Source of the DNA: Phascolarctos cinereus
Taxonomy: Eukaryota; Chordata; Mammalia; Diprotodontia; Phascolarctidae
Assembly: GCF_002099425.1 (NCBI RefSeq)
Contig: NW_018344024.1
Span: 3,587,001-3,651,000 of the forward strand
Length of the DNA: 64,000 nt
Reading direction: 5' to 3'
This document shows, one piece after another, positions 22,940-33,983 of the stretch (position 1 is its first letter; the number at the start of each line of letters is the position of its first letter). The notes beneath the pieces were generated by a model, which worked only from the letters and a program-made list of their open reading frames with translations, ran no database searches and was not told where the DNA came from. Both the position numbers and the translations under genes were made by a program.

Positions 22940-24100
22940 TGGAGGGAAAGATACAGTAATCATAACTGTGAATGTGAATGGGATGAACTATCCCATAATA
23001 TGGAAGTGGATAGCAGAGGGGATCAAAAACCAGAAGCCTACAAAACATTGTGTACAAGAAACACACTTGAAACAGAGATACACACACAGAGTAAAGGTGA
23101 GAGACTAGAGCAGAATCTATTATGTGTCAGCTGAAGTAAAAAAAAAGGCACAGGTAGCAATCCTGACTGCAGACAAAGCAAAAGCAAAAATAGACCTAAT
23201 TAAAAAAGATAAGGAAGGAAACTAAATCTTGTTAAAAGGTAGCCTAGACAATACTAAACATATATGCAGCAAATGGCATAGCATCCAAATAATGAAAGGA
23301 GAAGTCAATTGAGTTACAGATTTGTGGCCAAACAAGAGATAGAGAATATGAAGATAATTTGATCATATTAAATTAAAAAGCTTTTGCACAAACAAAATCA
23401 ATGTGACTAAGGTTAGAAAGAAAGCAAAAAATCTGGGAAACAATCTTCACAGAAAGTACCTCTGATAAAGGCCTCATTTTTCAAATATATAGAGAAGTAA
23501 GTGAAATGTATAAGAATATAAACCATTCCCCAACTGATAAATGGTTAAAGGATATGAACAGGCAGTTTTTAGATGAAGAAATCAAAACTATTTCTAAACA
23601 TATGAAGAAACACTCTAAATCAATTTTGATTAGAGAAATGAAAATGACTATAAGTTGTCACCTTACGTCTATCAGATTGGCTAAAAAACAGGAAAAAAAG
23701 GAAAATGCTAAATGTTGGAGAGGGTGTGGGAAAATTGGAACACTAATGCATTGTTGGTGGAGTTGTGAAATGATCCAACTATTTTGGAGAGCAATTTGGA
23801 ACTATGCCTGAAGGGCAATTGAATTGTACATACCCTTCTATCCAGCAATGCCACTATTAGATCTGTATCCCAAAGAGATCATAAAAAAAGGAAATGTGAA
23901 AAAATATTTGTAGCAGCACTTTTCATTGTGGCAAAATACTGGAAATTGAGAGCATGCCCATTAGTTGGGTAATGGCTGAAAAAAGCTGTGGCATAGGAAT
24001 GTAATGGCATACTATTGTGCTATAAGAAATGAGGAACAAGAAGATTTAAGAAAAAAAATGGAAAGACTTTTACAAACTGATGCAAAGTGAGCAGAATTAG
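22940..24100 (+). pseudogene. L1-C ORF2 pseudogene: endonuclease start joined to the C-terminus
   Basis: The endonuclease N-terminus reads 'VIITVNVNGMNYPIIWKWI' and 'HCVQETHLKQRYTH', keeping the QETHL catalytic Glu motif. About 130 codons in, near 23322, it jumps to C-terminal sequence. The 101-codon frame 23506-23811 shows 'DMNRQFLDEEIKTI' and the Cys/His-rich block 'CWRGCGKIGTLMHCWWSC', both typical of the L1 ORF2p C-terminus. The RT domain and the second half of the endonuclease are absent. Several stops. Confidence 0.85.
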
Positions 24101-24490
24101 TAAAACATTGTACACAGCATCAGAATCATTATGTGATGATCAACTGTGAGTGACTCATCTCTTCTCATCAACACAATGATCCAAGACAAATACAAAGGAC
24201 TGACACAGAAAATGCTATCCACATGTAGATAAAGCACTGACAGACTCTGAATGCATACTTTTTTCACTTACTTTATTTTTTGGTGTTTCTTATCTGTTTC
24301 TTCTTTTATAACTGTGACTAATATGGAAATATGTTTTATGTGATAGTACATGTATAACCTATACCAAATTGCCTACCATTTTCAAAAGAAGGGAGGGGAA
24401 GAAGAAAAATTTGAAACTCAAAATCTTGTAAAAATGAATGCTAAAAATTGTCTTGACGTGTAATTGGGAAAAAATAAAATACTATTAAAA

Positions 24491-24867
24491 ACCCAATCAT
24501 CTTCTATTAAGCCAGACATTAAAGAGATTTGCTAAAATATGAATACAATGCTATTCTTCTCTTAATTTTTATTTAATGTTGAAATATGTAGTCATTTTTT
24601 CATCAGGATACATTATATTAGCATGTAATGGATTTTTTGTTGATATTTTAAAATAAATAAAAATTTGAAAAATACATGTTTCAATTTCTTAAACAATAAA
24701 CAATAATTTTAAAAGTATAAAAGAGTTCAGAGACCAAAAAGCTTGAGAAACATTTCCCTAGATTAAGTACTAATTTTATATTATGCTACATTGCATGAAC
24801 TTTTCTGCCTGGAGAAATATCATACAGCTAATGTTAACAGTTATGTAAACCAAGGAATCTCTCTTGA
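24491..24867. other. Unannotated AT-rich interval
   Basis: Nothing recognised. Confidence 0.4.
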
Positions 24868-25081
24868 GTCAGTCAGTCAATAAACATGCAGTAATCACCT
24901 AATAATCACCTACTAAGTACCAGGTGAGTACTAAGCTAAGCGCTGGGAATATATATTTAAAAAAAACAAAATAGTCTCTGCTTTCAAGGAACTCACAGTT
25001 TAAACTGAAGAGATAAAATACTAGCAATTGGTGTATGAACAAAATATATATAGGATAAAAATAAACAATAGAGGGAAGGCA

Positions 25082-25402
25082 CTAGAACTGAAAGGGATTG
25101 GTGAAAGCTTTCTGTAGAAGTTGGAGTTTTTGCTGAAATTTGAGGCAAAAATGAGGAGGGAGACCATTCCAGACACTGGGAACAACCAGTGAAAATACCA
25201 AGAGTCTGGAGATGGAATGTCTTTTGTAAGGAACCGCAAGAAGCTCACCTTCATTCCATTGAATATTATGGGGGAGTATATGATAAGAAGATGAGAAAGA
25301 TGGGGGTAGATTATAAATGGCTTTAAATACCAAGTAAATTTTATATTTCATCCTGGAAGTGATAGGGAGCCATGGAAGTTTATGGATATAGGTGCATGAC
25401 AT
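25082..25402 (-). pseudogene. L2 ORF2 C-terminal coding remnant
   Basis: A 106-codon open frame that reads as the C-terminal end of the CR1/L2-clade ORF2 protein, where 'HWLP..RI.YK' and 'A.P..WN.LP' blocks follow the RT domain. 'LPWLPITSRMKYKIY', 'LLAVPYKRHSISRL' and 'PSVWNGLPPHFCLKF' are visible. Its start codon is incidental. It is cut off from the RT part by stops upstream. Confidence 0.75.
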
Positions 25403-26097
25403 TGCCAGTTCTGTGCTTTAGGAAGATTAGTTTGACAACTGAGTGGTATGTTGGAATGAGAAAATATTTGAGTCAGGGAGATGAACCATCAGATTTTTTC
25501 ATTAGTTTAGGTATGCAGTAATAAGGGTCTGAAATTGAATAGAAGCAGTAGCCACACTTCTCTTCTTCAGAGGAGAGAACTGGGCATGAGGGAGAGGTGT
25601 TATGAAAGTAAAATTGGCAGACCTTGGTAATAGCTTGGATATTGAACAAAGGGTAAGAGAGTCAAGAGCCAAGGATAACACCTAGATTTCAAGCCTAGGT
25701 GACTGAGAGGGTGACGATGTCCTTAACAGTAATAGGAAATTTTGAATGGGGTAGGGAAATTGGAAATAAAGATGATGAGTTCAATTTTAGATGTGTTGAG
25801 TTTAGATATCAAAATTGAGATGTTTAGTCAGCATTGGGGGATGTGAGACTGAAGGTCAGCAAAGTTTAAGGATGGATAAGTAAATTTGAGAATCATTATC
25901 ATAGAAGTGATAATTAAATCCACAGAGCTAATGAAATCACCAAATGATATAACACAGAGAGAGAACAGAAGAGAGCTCATAACGGAGACCTGTGGGCCAC
26001 TAATCTTTAGTGGGAATAACCTGGATGAAGATCCTGCAAAAGATACTGAGGAGTGGTCAGATAGGTAGAAGGAGAACCAGAAGAGAATGGTGTCAAA

Positions 26098-26523
26098 TTA
26101 AAGAGAAAAGAATATCAAGGAAAAGTGAGTGATTGACAGTGTCAAATACTGCATAGTGGTCAAGAAGTATAAACATTGAGAAAAGGACATAATATTGTCA
26201 AGTATGAGATCATTAGCAACTTTGAAGGGAGAGGTTTCAGTTGAATGACAAGGTTGGAGGCCAGACTGTAGAGAGTTAAGAAGAGAGGAAAAGAAGTGGA
26301 AGTACTTAGCGTAGATGGGCAGGAGAGACATGAGGTGATACTTAGCCTGGATGAATGGATCAAGTTTTTTGAGGATGTGGGAGAGGTTTGAGGTAGTAGA
26401 GAAGCAGAAAGTAGAGAGAAGTTGAAAATAAGTGAAAGTGGCTGTTTTAAGAAAAGGCAACCTTTTGAAAAAGAAGGAAGGAAATGTCATTTCTTGATCA
26501 TTTAAAGGGGTTAAACTTGACAA
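26098..26523 (-). pseudogene. L2 ORF2 reverse transcriptase remnant
   Basis: A 141-codon open frame with the L2 RT block 'GLQPCHSTETSPFKVANDL' (family: GFRP.HSTETALLKVTNDLL) followed by a worn 'CLYFLTTMQYLTLSITHF', where intact L2 has LDLSAAFDTVDH. The first catalytic Asp block is therefore lost. Non-functional. Confidence 0.75.
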
Positions 26524-27090
26524 GAAGGACCACCTACCTCTTCATGTGAAACAGGGGTAAAGGAGGAGACAGTACTCAAAAGAATCTGGGTGATATAAGA
26601 TTAGGAGGGGAGATGAGGAAGCTCTCACTTAACAGACTAATTTTTTCCTGTAAAATGTGAGACAACAATTTCAGATGAGAGAGTGGGGGAAGGGAAACCT
26701 TGGAAGGTTTGAGGAGGGATCAAAAGGTTTTGAAAAGCTGCTGCTATGAGTGGGGTAATGAGTTAAATAGGGAGATGTAAAAAGATTACCTTGCATCAAT
26801 GAGAGCTGAGTTCAGATTATGTAAAATAATTTTGTAATGGAACCAGCCAACACAGTTTTAATATTTCTATACCTTCCTTCAGTGGCATGAGTTAAGGCAG
26901 CTGGTGGTGGGGGTGATGCAAGGCTCAGGCTCACCAGGGAGAAGATAGGTAATATGATAATCAGTTAAAGGACTCAGAATACAATGTAGAGTTGAACCCA
27001 TTCACCAAGGGTTCAAGATAAGGAAAAGAGGAGAGTAAAGTGAGGAAATGTGAGGTTAGGGTATCTGAGGTAGTATGAATATATGAAATA

Positions 27091-30000
27091 ATGGTAGCTA
27101 CTTAAATTTCAAGTATTAAGTCTAAAAGAATTAACTGGCCTCTTTAGAGCTAGTTTCACAAACTCAGCCCTGCAAATACTAGCACGTTACCCCTAAACTT
27201 ATTTTGCAAAAGTACTTAACTTCAGGGTACATTACTTTAAATGGATATTACATGCTATATATGCTATTTATGAATAGTTCCTGCATATGTTATAATGAAT
27301 ATTATATACTTCTGATTCTGAACATAAACACGACTAACATTCATTCTACATCTTTTAACTTAGAATCATGTCTTTCTTGGGGTTTGTCACTGGCTCTAGT
27401 TCATGTGAACCAATTTCTGTTAAAAGCCCTTACAAGAAGTTTTATCCATGCTTTGATCTTCTTCTTATAAGAGACCTCTAAATATGTGATTACAGTCTAT
27501 CAAAGGAAGTACCCTAGTCTGCCCTTGAAACTTCCCAACTTTTAAAAAAAAAGGCCTCTGCCACTTTGTAGGCAGTGAAAATAGTTATTTTACCGATTAA
27601 ATGTATCATTAGTGTTCAGGATCCAGGGCCAAGAGGGCCACAAATACTCACAGGAAACCAGTGATAACAGACACAGCTGATAGGTGACAGTATGAAAATG
27701 CAAATGATGGCCATTTAAAAAAATATATACCGCAGCATAAAAAAATTGTATTATATATTGCAGCATATAGCTAACTAAGAACTTCTGCTAGGTGGTAGAA
27801 ACAACCACCAATTACCAATTCTTCCTCTCTCTCTCTTTATTTCTGGTGCTTTCTGGTCTATTTGGGGGAGTTTTGGTGCTGCTTCCATAACCAGGACTTA
27901 GTCCCTAGAAGGTATGATAAGTATTTAAAAGTCAGAGTCAAAAGGGTGTAATTGTTTTGTGAATATGAGCTCTATAATGCTTATACTAATCAATTAAATA
28001 TGCTAGAGCTTCCCTTTTTCATAGGAGAAACAGATAATGGAGTAGCAATCAACCAGCCAAACAGGGGGATTTCTGATACCCAGAGAGGCTTGATATACTG
28101 GGGATCCTTTGAGAAGTAAACTTTAGCCAAACTTGGAGGTGCTCCAGCTGCTGAAACCAGTTTTAAGCAACTCAGAGAGAAAAGTAAACATCTTGCTTTC
28201 TGACTTTATCTAAAGCACAGCAATCCTCCTGTTTCTGATTTATTGTATTTATAGATATTGTCTCCCTAGACCCCCCACTTCCCACCTGACTTCCCAATTT
28301 ATTGTGTTCCTCCTTTAACCCATAGGCACAAATATCTCAAAAAGTTCTAAATGTATCATATATGTGTAAATGTCTCACCTTTCCCACTTCCCTTTGAGCA
28401 AATGAGAATTTGTCTCATTGATCCAGCTTGCAAGCTTCTTCTCAGGCAGTAAATGCAGTTATAACCTGTGTAAACCGTGATCAGACTCTGGCTCATTCTA
28501 GTTTCCCTTTTTGGACTTGGGGTCTCTTCTGTTTTAGTAATTCACAGGGTATTTATTAGTTTATACTTAAATTCAGTGATACTCAGTGGGGGTAGAAAGA
28601 GGGGAGAGGGCCAAGGCTGATCACGGCTTCTACTTTCCTACTTGTAGAGACAAGTTAAGGTGGAAATAGAATTCACCTGCATTAGCTCAGTTTTCCCTAA
28701 AGGCTTGAAATCTTCCCCAGGAAATAATGAATCAATCAAGACACAGGTCTCCCTGAGTACTCTTCTTGAGTAGAGGCTGTAGGCTATTTAGCAATGAAGC
28801 AGATATGTTGACTATCCTGAGGTAGGTAGGTCCCCTAGTAAAACTTTGATAATACTTGCTAGACAAGATTGAAAACAGGGTAGCAGAGAAAAGCAGAAAG
28901 CACTTGCAGGGGTAAGATTCTCACTGGATGGCAGCTAATAAGTTGATAAGTGCAAAAAAATTTTTTTAGTGTAATCTCGAGGGGAAGAGAGAATTTAAAA
29001 TAAGATGCTATGTTGCATGAGATATGTTAAAAATCATTCTTAGAATATTTTCATTGTTATGATTGACTCTGTAGCTAAGCATTTCCATTCTATAAATTAA
29101 GACTTAATATATCCCATAAAATTAAAATTAAGTGCTAAATCTATCATATTCAAGAACAGAAATAAATATGAAGAAAAGAGCAGCAGAAGACGGCTACAAC
29201 ATAGGAAAAGCAGGGCAGCAGAGCTTTGAGTGTCTCAGACTTAAATAGAGACAATGAAGAGCAAAGCAGAGATGCTACATGATTCTTGGACCATTCCAAA
29301 TAATTGTAGGCTCATGTAAACTTAGGCAAGAAAACTATAGACAAAACAAAAGGCAGATGGTCATAACCTTCCCTCAATTCAGTGTTTTCTAGTTAGTAAT
29401 TCACTTCATCAGTAAGGCATAAATCTGTCAGAGATTGTACCCATTTGTTTAGCAAAGGGCTAAGAAAAATGCCTTCATTTTTTCCCATGTTATTTATTTT
29501 GAATTTTAATAAACTTGATAAATACTAACAAACAGGTACATTTGAATATAAAGGGGGGTTATGCATGACACTGTGAGTGTCTGATATATAGTTTTAACTA
29601 TTTAAAAAAGCTTCTAACACTGCCACACTAATATATATTCCCTCTGAAACTTCTTCTGTTTATTTTATAATGATCAGTTTATTTTTTTTGTCTCTTTCAT
29701 ATGCCTTCCATTACCCCTGATTTTCTGAAGTAGTTCAGAAATGCTACTTATGTAGTGGTTGTGGGGTTGCTATTCTACATTTTGCTCTTTGGTTTCTCTT
29801 AATCCAATTTATTGCTTTATGTTTTATGTTTTCTTATATTTACTTATATTTTTGACCTCACTTCTTCATTTGGGACTTTGTGCTTGGGCCAGTACTTTCA
29901 GACTTTCTTGGATTGGTTAGATAATGCTTTTACTCTTGTCTAATCTGTAGTCTTTATACTACTCTTTCTAAAAATTCATATGTAGTGCTGTGATTCAGTA

Positions 30001-30329
30001 CCAGCTTCCTCAATCTAGGAGACTAGATTAATCTGGTGGCCCACTGCAAGTTCTAGACATAGCTAGAGTTTGTCTTTTCCTTCTTTCATGACACCCAATT
30101 GGGAGATGGTTCTAAATACTTCTGAAGCCTTGACAGGACCCAGTAGAATATCAGAGATCAAGGAAGAAGCTGGTCTCAGAGTGCATTCAAGTTCCAGTCA
30201 TGGCTCTTTTCCCTAATGTATTTGGCTCCCAGATTTGTTTTTGTGTAGTTCTGAACCAAATGGAGGACCATACTTCTATTTCTTCTCAGAGTGTTGAGGG
30301 TTACCAATTGTTAGTGGACATGATATAGA
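27091..30329. other. Unannotated interval (about 3.2 kb)
   Basis: The largest interval in the window without a repeat I can name. No long frame, splice-site pair, CpG island or tract. The 88-codon frame at 27204-27470 resembles nothing known to me. Probably single-copy intergenic or intronic DNA. Confidence 0.45.
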
Positions 30330-30870
30330 CGTAGATGACTGAGAAGGCACGATTATAGAAGACTATGCAATTATTGGAGACTAAGAGAGACCTGTATCAT
30401 GAAAACCTAGAGAGGAGAGGATATCAGGGAGGAGAGAATGATTGCCAGTTAAAGCTTATAGGTGAAGGAAGATAGGGATTGAGAAAAGATCAATAAATTT
30501 GGCGATTTAGAAATGTTTGGTAACTTAGAAGAAAATGGTTTCAGTTAAATAATTGGAAGTCAGAAATTGGAAGTCAGACTTTAGAATGTTTAGAGGCAAA
30601 TTAGAATAGAGGAAATGAGACATTTTACATAGTACACTAAGTGAAGACTTATTTTCAAAAAGTTTAGTTGAAAGAAAGATGATAGATATAGGATGAAGCT
30701 GGTGAAATTTTTGGATCAAACAAGAGCATTTAAAATGATGGGGGAGAAATGAAAAATTTTGTAGGAAACTACAAATGAAAAAGTTTGTAGTTTGAGAAAC
30801 TGACGATTAGAGAAAAAGTACAGATAATAACGAGGCAATCTGCTAAAGAAGAAGGAAAGGCATGGTATTA
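30330..30870 (-). repeat. Worn L2-type LINE fragment, minus strand
   Basis: The plus strand repeats the order seen at 26080-26480: a 'TGATTGCCAGTTAAAGC' block, 'GAAAATGGTTTCAGTTAAAT', 'AATTGGAAGTCAGACTTTAG', 'AGAAAGATGATAGATATAGG', 'GATGGGGGAGAAATG', 'GAGGCAATCTGCTAAAGAAG'. That corresponds to antisense L2 RT sequence. Confidence 0.5.
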
Positions 30871-30879
30871 AATATACAT

Positions 30880-30975
30880 AGAGAGGCAGACAGAAGAGAC
30901 AGAGACAGAGAGACAAAGACAAAAAGAAACTGACAAAGATAGAGAAACAGAGAGAGAGAGACAGAGACAGAGATG
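30880..30975. repeat. GA/GACA-rich low-complexity tract
   Basis: Irregular GAGACA and GAGA units, all but purine-only. Confidence 0.9.
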
Positions 30976-31489
30976 CCTCATCTAATGAAGATAATTACTA
31001 TAGGAGTGTGAAGTTAATTTCCAAGACAAATTAACTAGGGATTTCTGAGTACAATATAAACATACAAACTGCAGCTAAAGGTTATGCTTCCATAAATACT
31101 ACTACCAATCTCTAATTTTTTATTTCAAATTAATACATAGTCCACTATTTCTAATTAGATTATCAAGGTGTGGAATCTCATTTTATTGATGGTGTAGCTC
31201 AAGGTAGTGAATGTATTTTTTTTAACCTCAGTCAGGACATTTATTATATTCTTATGTAATCCAATCTTTATGCATGGTCCATTAGCATAAGATTTTTCTC
31301 ATTAGTGGAGAGAACAATTCCTTGATGCCGCATGACATGCAAAAGGGGAACATTTGGAAGAAGAGAGACATTCTTTTTGCTTGTTGCTGCAAAAGAGGAT
31401 GTTCTCCCACAACCTTTTACATTTTTGCAGGGCACACAACTCACAGGCTTATGCTTTGGACCCACTCAGGAATTTCCCTTCTGTGGAAT
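30976..31489. other. Unannotated interval
   Basis: Nothing firm. The end (from about 31430) may be the start of the L2 fragment that follows. Confidence 0.4.
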
Positions 31490-32054
31490 TAATCTTCTAT
31501 AGTACATATCTGACCATATTTCCCTATTCAATCAACGTCAGTGGCTCCTTCTCACTTCCAGAATCAATTATAAAACCTTTTGCTTAGAATTCAAAGCCTT
31601 CCTCAACCTGCCTCCTCCTATATTTCCAATCTTTTTATACCTTGGACTCTCCCATCCCCTACTTTTAGAGTCAGTGAAATTGACCAACTTGCTGCTCCTC
31701 AAAAAAAAGAAAATCCATGTACAGACTCTGCATATTTTCATTAGCTAATCTTCATGTCTGGAATTCTCTCCCTCCTCATCTCTGCCCATTGGCTTCTTTG
31801 TCTTCCTTCAAGTCTCATTTAAGATTTCATCTTCTACAAGATCTCCCATAGTGGTAGTGCCTTTCCTGGATTGATTATCTCCTATTTATACTGTATATAT
31901 TTTGTTTATACATAGTTGGTTTCATATTGTCTCCCCCATTACACAGTAAGTCTCTTCAGGACTGGAACTGTTCTTTATCTTTCTTTGTATCCTCAGTACT
32001 TAGCACAGTCCCTGGTAAATAGTAAATATTCAATCAATTGTTATTGACTGACAA
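31490..32054 (+). mobile_element. L2 LINE 3' fragment
   Basis: The L2 ORF2 end and 3' UTR in order: 'CAGTGGCTCCTTCTCACTTC', 'TTAGAATTCAAAGCCTTCCT', 'GTCTGGAATTCTCTCCCTCC', 'CTTCCTTCAAGTCTCATTTA', 'TAGCACAGTCCCTGGTAAAT' and 'CAATTGTTATTGACTGACA'. The ending is the usual L2 (TTGACTGA) type. Confidence 0.85.
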
Positions 32055-32325
32055 GAGTACCAAACTTTATTTCTATAAATAGTTATGTAATTGAGTTTGG
32101 CTTGCATTGATTTATAGAGAGAAAATAGTCTAACTTTGTTTTCTTCCTACTTTCCCTTTCCACCCTGGAATTCCAGATATTTTTACTAAAAAAATTACTT
32201 ACTTTCTACAAGGACAGGTATTTCTCTTCTACATTATGCACATATACATATATGTATGTATGTGCGTATAGATATAGATATATGTCTATATCTGTATCTG
32301 TATACATGTATACATACACATATGC
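32055..32325. other. Unannotated interval with a TATG/GATA-rich patch
   Basis: 32236-32325 is CATATA/GATATA-rich and abuts the SINE. Nothing else recognised. Confidence 0.4.
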
Positions 32326-32519
32326 TTTTGTCATTCAGTCATGTCTGACTCTCCATGAGCCCGTGGACTATAGCACTCTAATACTGTCCAGGGGGCTTTC
32401 TTGGCAAAGACACTGGATGGGTTTGCCATTGTCTTCTCCAGTGAGTTAAGGCAAACAGAGGTTAAACGACTTGCCCAGGGTCACACAGCTAGTAAGTATC
32501 TGAGGTCATTGAGTCACCT
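32326..32519 (-). mobile_element. RTE-tailed CORE-SINE, minus strand, head lost
   Basis: It starts with the tail 'CATTCAGTCATGTCTGACTC' and 'CCCGTGGACTATAGCA', which is close to the BovB 3' end, then 'TGCCATTGTCTTCTCCAG' and 'GGTCACACAGCTAGTAAGTA'. The head part is missing. Confidence 0.8.
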
Positions 32520-32566
32520 ATTTCCTTTACATTGTAAGTACTTAAGCACAGGCTTTAAAAAAGCCT

Positions 32567-32719
32567 GGGAGTAGCTAGGTGGCACAGTAGATACAGCACA
32601 GGCCTTGGAATCAGGAGGACCTGAGTTCAAATTTGGCCTCAGACACCTACCACTTGCTAGCTGTGTGACCTTGGGCAAGTCACTTAACCCCATTTCCTAG
32701 ACAAAGAAAAAGACAAAGT
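32567..32719 (+). mobile_element. Short CORE-SINE with A-rich tail (MAR1-type)
   Basis: 'GTAGCTAGGTGGCACAGTAG', 'CCTGAGTTCAAATTTGGCCT', 'GCTGTGTGACCTTGGGCAAG', 'CACTTAACCCCATTTCCTAG', then an A-rich tail. It has no RTE-type second half, so it was probably mobilised by a different LINE. Confidence 0.85.
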
Positions 32720-33940
32720 TTTTCCTAAAAAACTTGCATGATGCCCAACTGTATATACTTATAGCATTCTGATTCATTCTTATATGTTTGTTTATATATA
32801 TAATGTAATATGTATGTAGGTATATGTGTGTGTATATACATATATTACATATATGTATATATTTTTATTTCTTTGATTTTTTTTCTCAGAAATTCAAGTT
32901 ACAAGTGTGAGGACCTCGTCCCTCAAGGACTGAACTTGTCCCTTAGGATATTTTTGCTGTTGTTTTTAAGAAGAGTACAGGGAGAGCTGTTATAGTTTTT
33001 TTGATTTCTTAAGAACAATGGTACTTCTTCAAGAGGTCAAAGCCTAAATTAAATCTGCCTAAAGGCAATAAAAACATTCCCATCAGGAGGTTTGGTGTTT
33101 CCACCAAGCTTTGATTATACAAATTAGCATATTGAGCTCCCTTGGTCCAGGGTGTTTTATTTTTGCCTACAATCTTGTTTTCAGAAGATGAATCCAATTG
33201 TGCTCTTTCAAAGTTACTAAGACCTTCTGGGTAACTATAGCTTGTTTTATCATATCACAGGTTTGTGCACACAATTGTTAAAGTCATCAGTTGAGATTAA
33301 ATAAAAGCTTCTAATATGTAATTGTACATTAATGACTGCCTGTTTGTTTGTATATTTGTTTTAGAACATCAGATACATTCATTGAAATAATGTTTTGTTG
33401 TTCTACATAATTGAGATAAATTGTGATTTTCCCCAAAGATTGGATTTAAAAGCTATAACATTTAAACAGGTAGTGCTTATGTGAGTGGACAAATAAAACT
33501 ATTCCAAATATAAATTTGAGTCTAAGACTTATACATGGAAAAAAAATTAACAAACTGTTACATTCTAATTGGACAATTAGACTTAAAGAGTTCTAAGAAA
33601 ACAATAGGTAGCCTGCTGATTAAGAATGTGATACGGTCAAGATGTGGACTAGTTACTGTTGCACTTTGGTTGCTTAGTAGGGCACCTATGAATGCTAGAG
33701 TTGAAGTGAGAAGAAATATTTCAGTATAATTGGGACAGTGTAATTAGACTAGAGAAACAGCTTTAGTTGAAAAATAGGGCATAATGTCTTTACTGATTTT
33801 TTTCCAGCCTTTAACACCCTCCATCTCAAAACTGAGTCATACACTTAACTGAAGGAATAAAATTCAATTAGAAAAACAAGCCTACCCTTTCACCTCCTTT
33901 TACTCCCAAAATGACAAAAAGAATTTATGATATACTAAAA
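32720..33940. other. Unannotated AT-rich interval
   Basis: A TATATG-rich patch lies at 32790-32870. Otherwise nothing recognised. Confidence 0.4.
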
Positions 33941-33983
33941 ATGAATGAATGAATGAATGAGTGAATGAATGAATGAATGAATA
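33941..33983. repeat. (GAAT)n microsatellite
   Basis: About ten GAAT units with one GAGT variant. Confidence 0.93.

Larger units (their letters stand above)
20540..24490 (+). mobile_element. L1-C: L1 with 5' leader, ORF1 and ORF2 ends, no RT core
   Basis: A longer L1 copy in sense: 5' leader (20540-21297), ORF1 (21298 to about 22420), purine-rich inter-ORF stretch, ORF2 start (22940), then a jump near 23322 to the ORF2p C-terminal region. The 3' UTR and an AATAAA-type end with a short A-rich tail follow at about 24475-24490. Flanks 'ATTAAAAAATCCA' (about 20514) and 'ATTAAAAACCCA' (about 24484) may be a worn target duplication. The element is about 3.95 kb where an intact L1 would be 6 kb or more. 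Confidence 0.88.
24868..27090 (-). mobile_element. Long L2-clade LINE, minus strand (about 2.2 kb)
   Basis: On the minus strand this is an L2 LINE from mid reverse transcriptase to its 3' end. Marks, 5' to 3' on the minus strand: an RT piece (26523-26098) with 'GLQPCHSTETSPFKVANDL', a C-terminal piece (25402-25082) with 'LPWLPITSRMKYKIY' and 'VVPSVWNGLPPHF', and a 3' tail with 'TGTGAGTTCCTTGAAAGCAG' and 'ACTGACTGACTCAAG'. The 27090 end is approximate. Frames are broken by many stops, as for an old copy. It is the longest L2 in the window. Confidence 0.85.

Noticed and set aside
31268-31587. 65- and 77-codon frames near an L2 piece, considered as an exon
   Set aside because: The second overlaps recognisable L2 sequence. 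Neither has splice-site support or similarity to a known protein.
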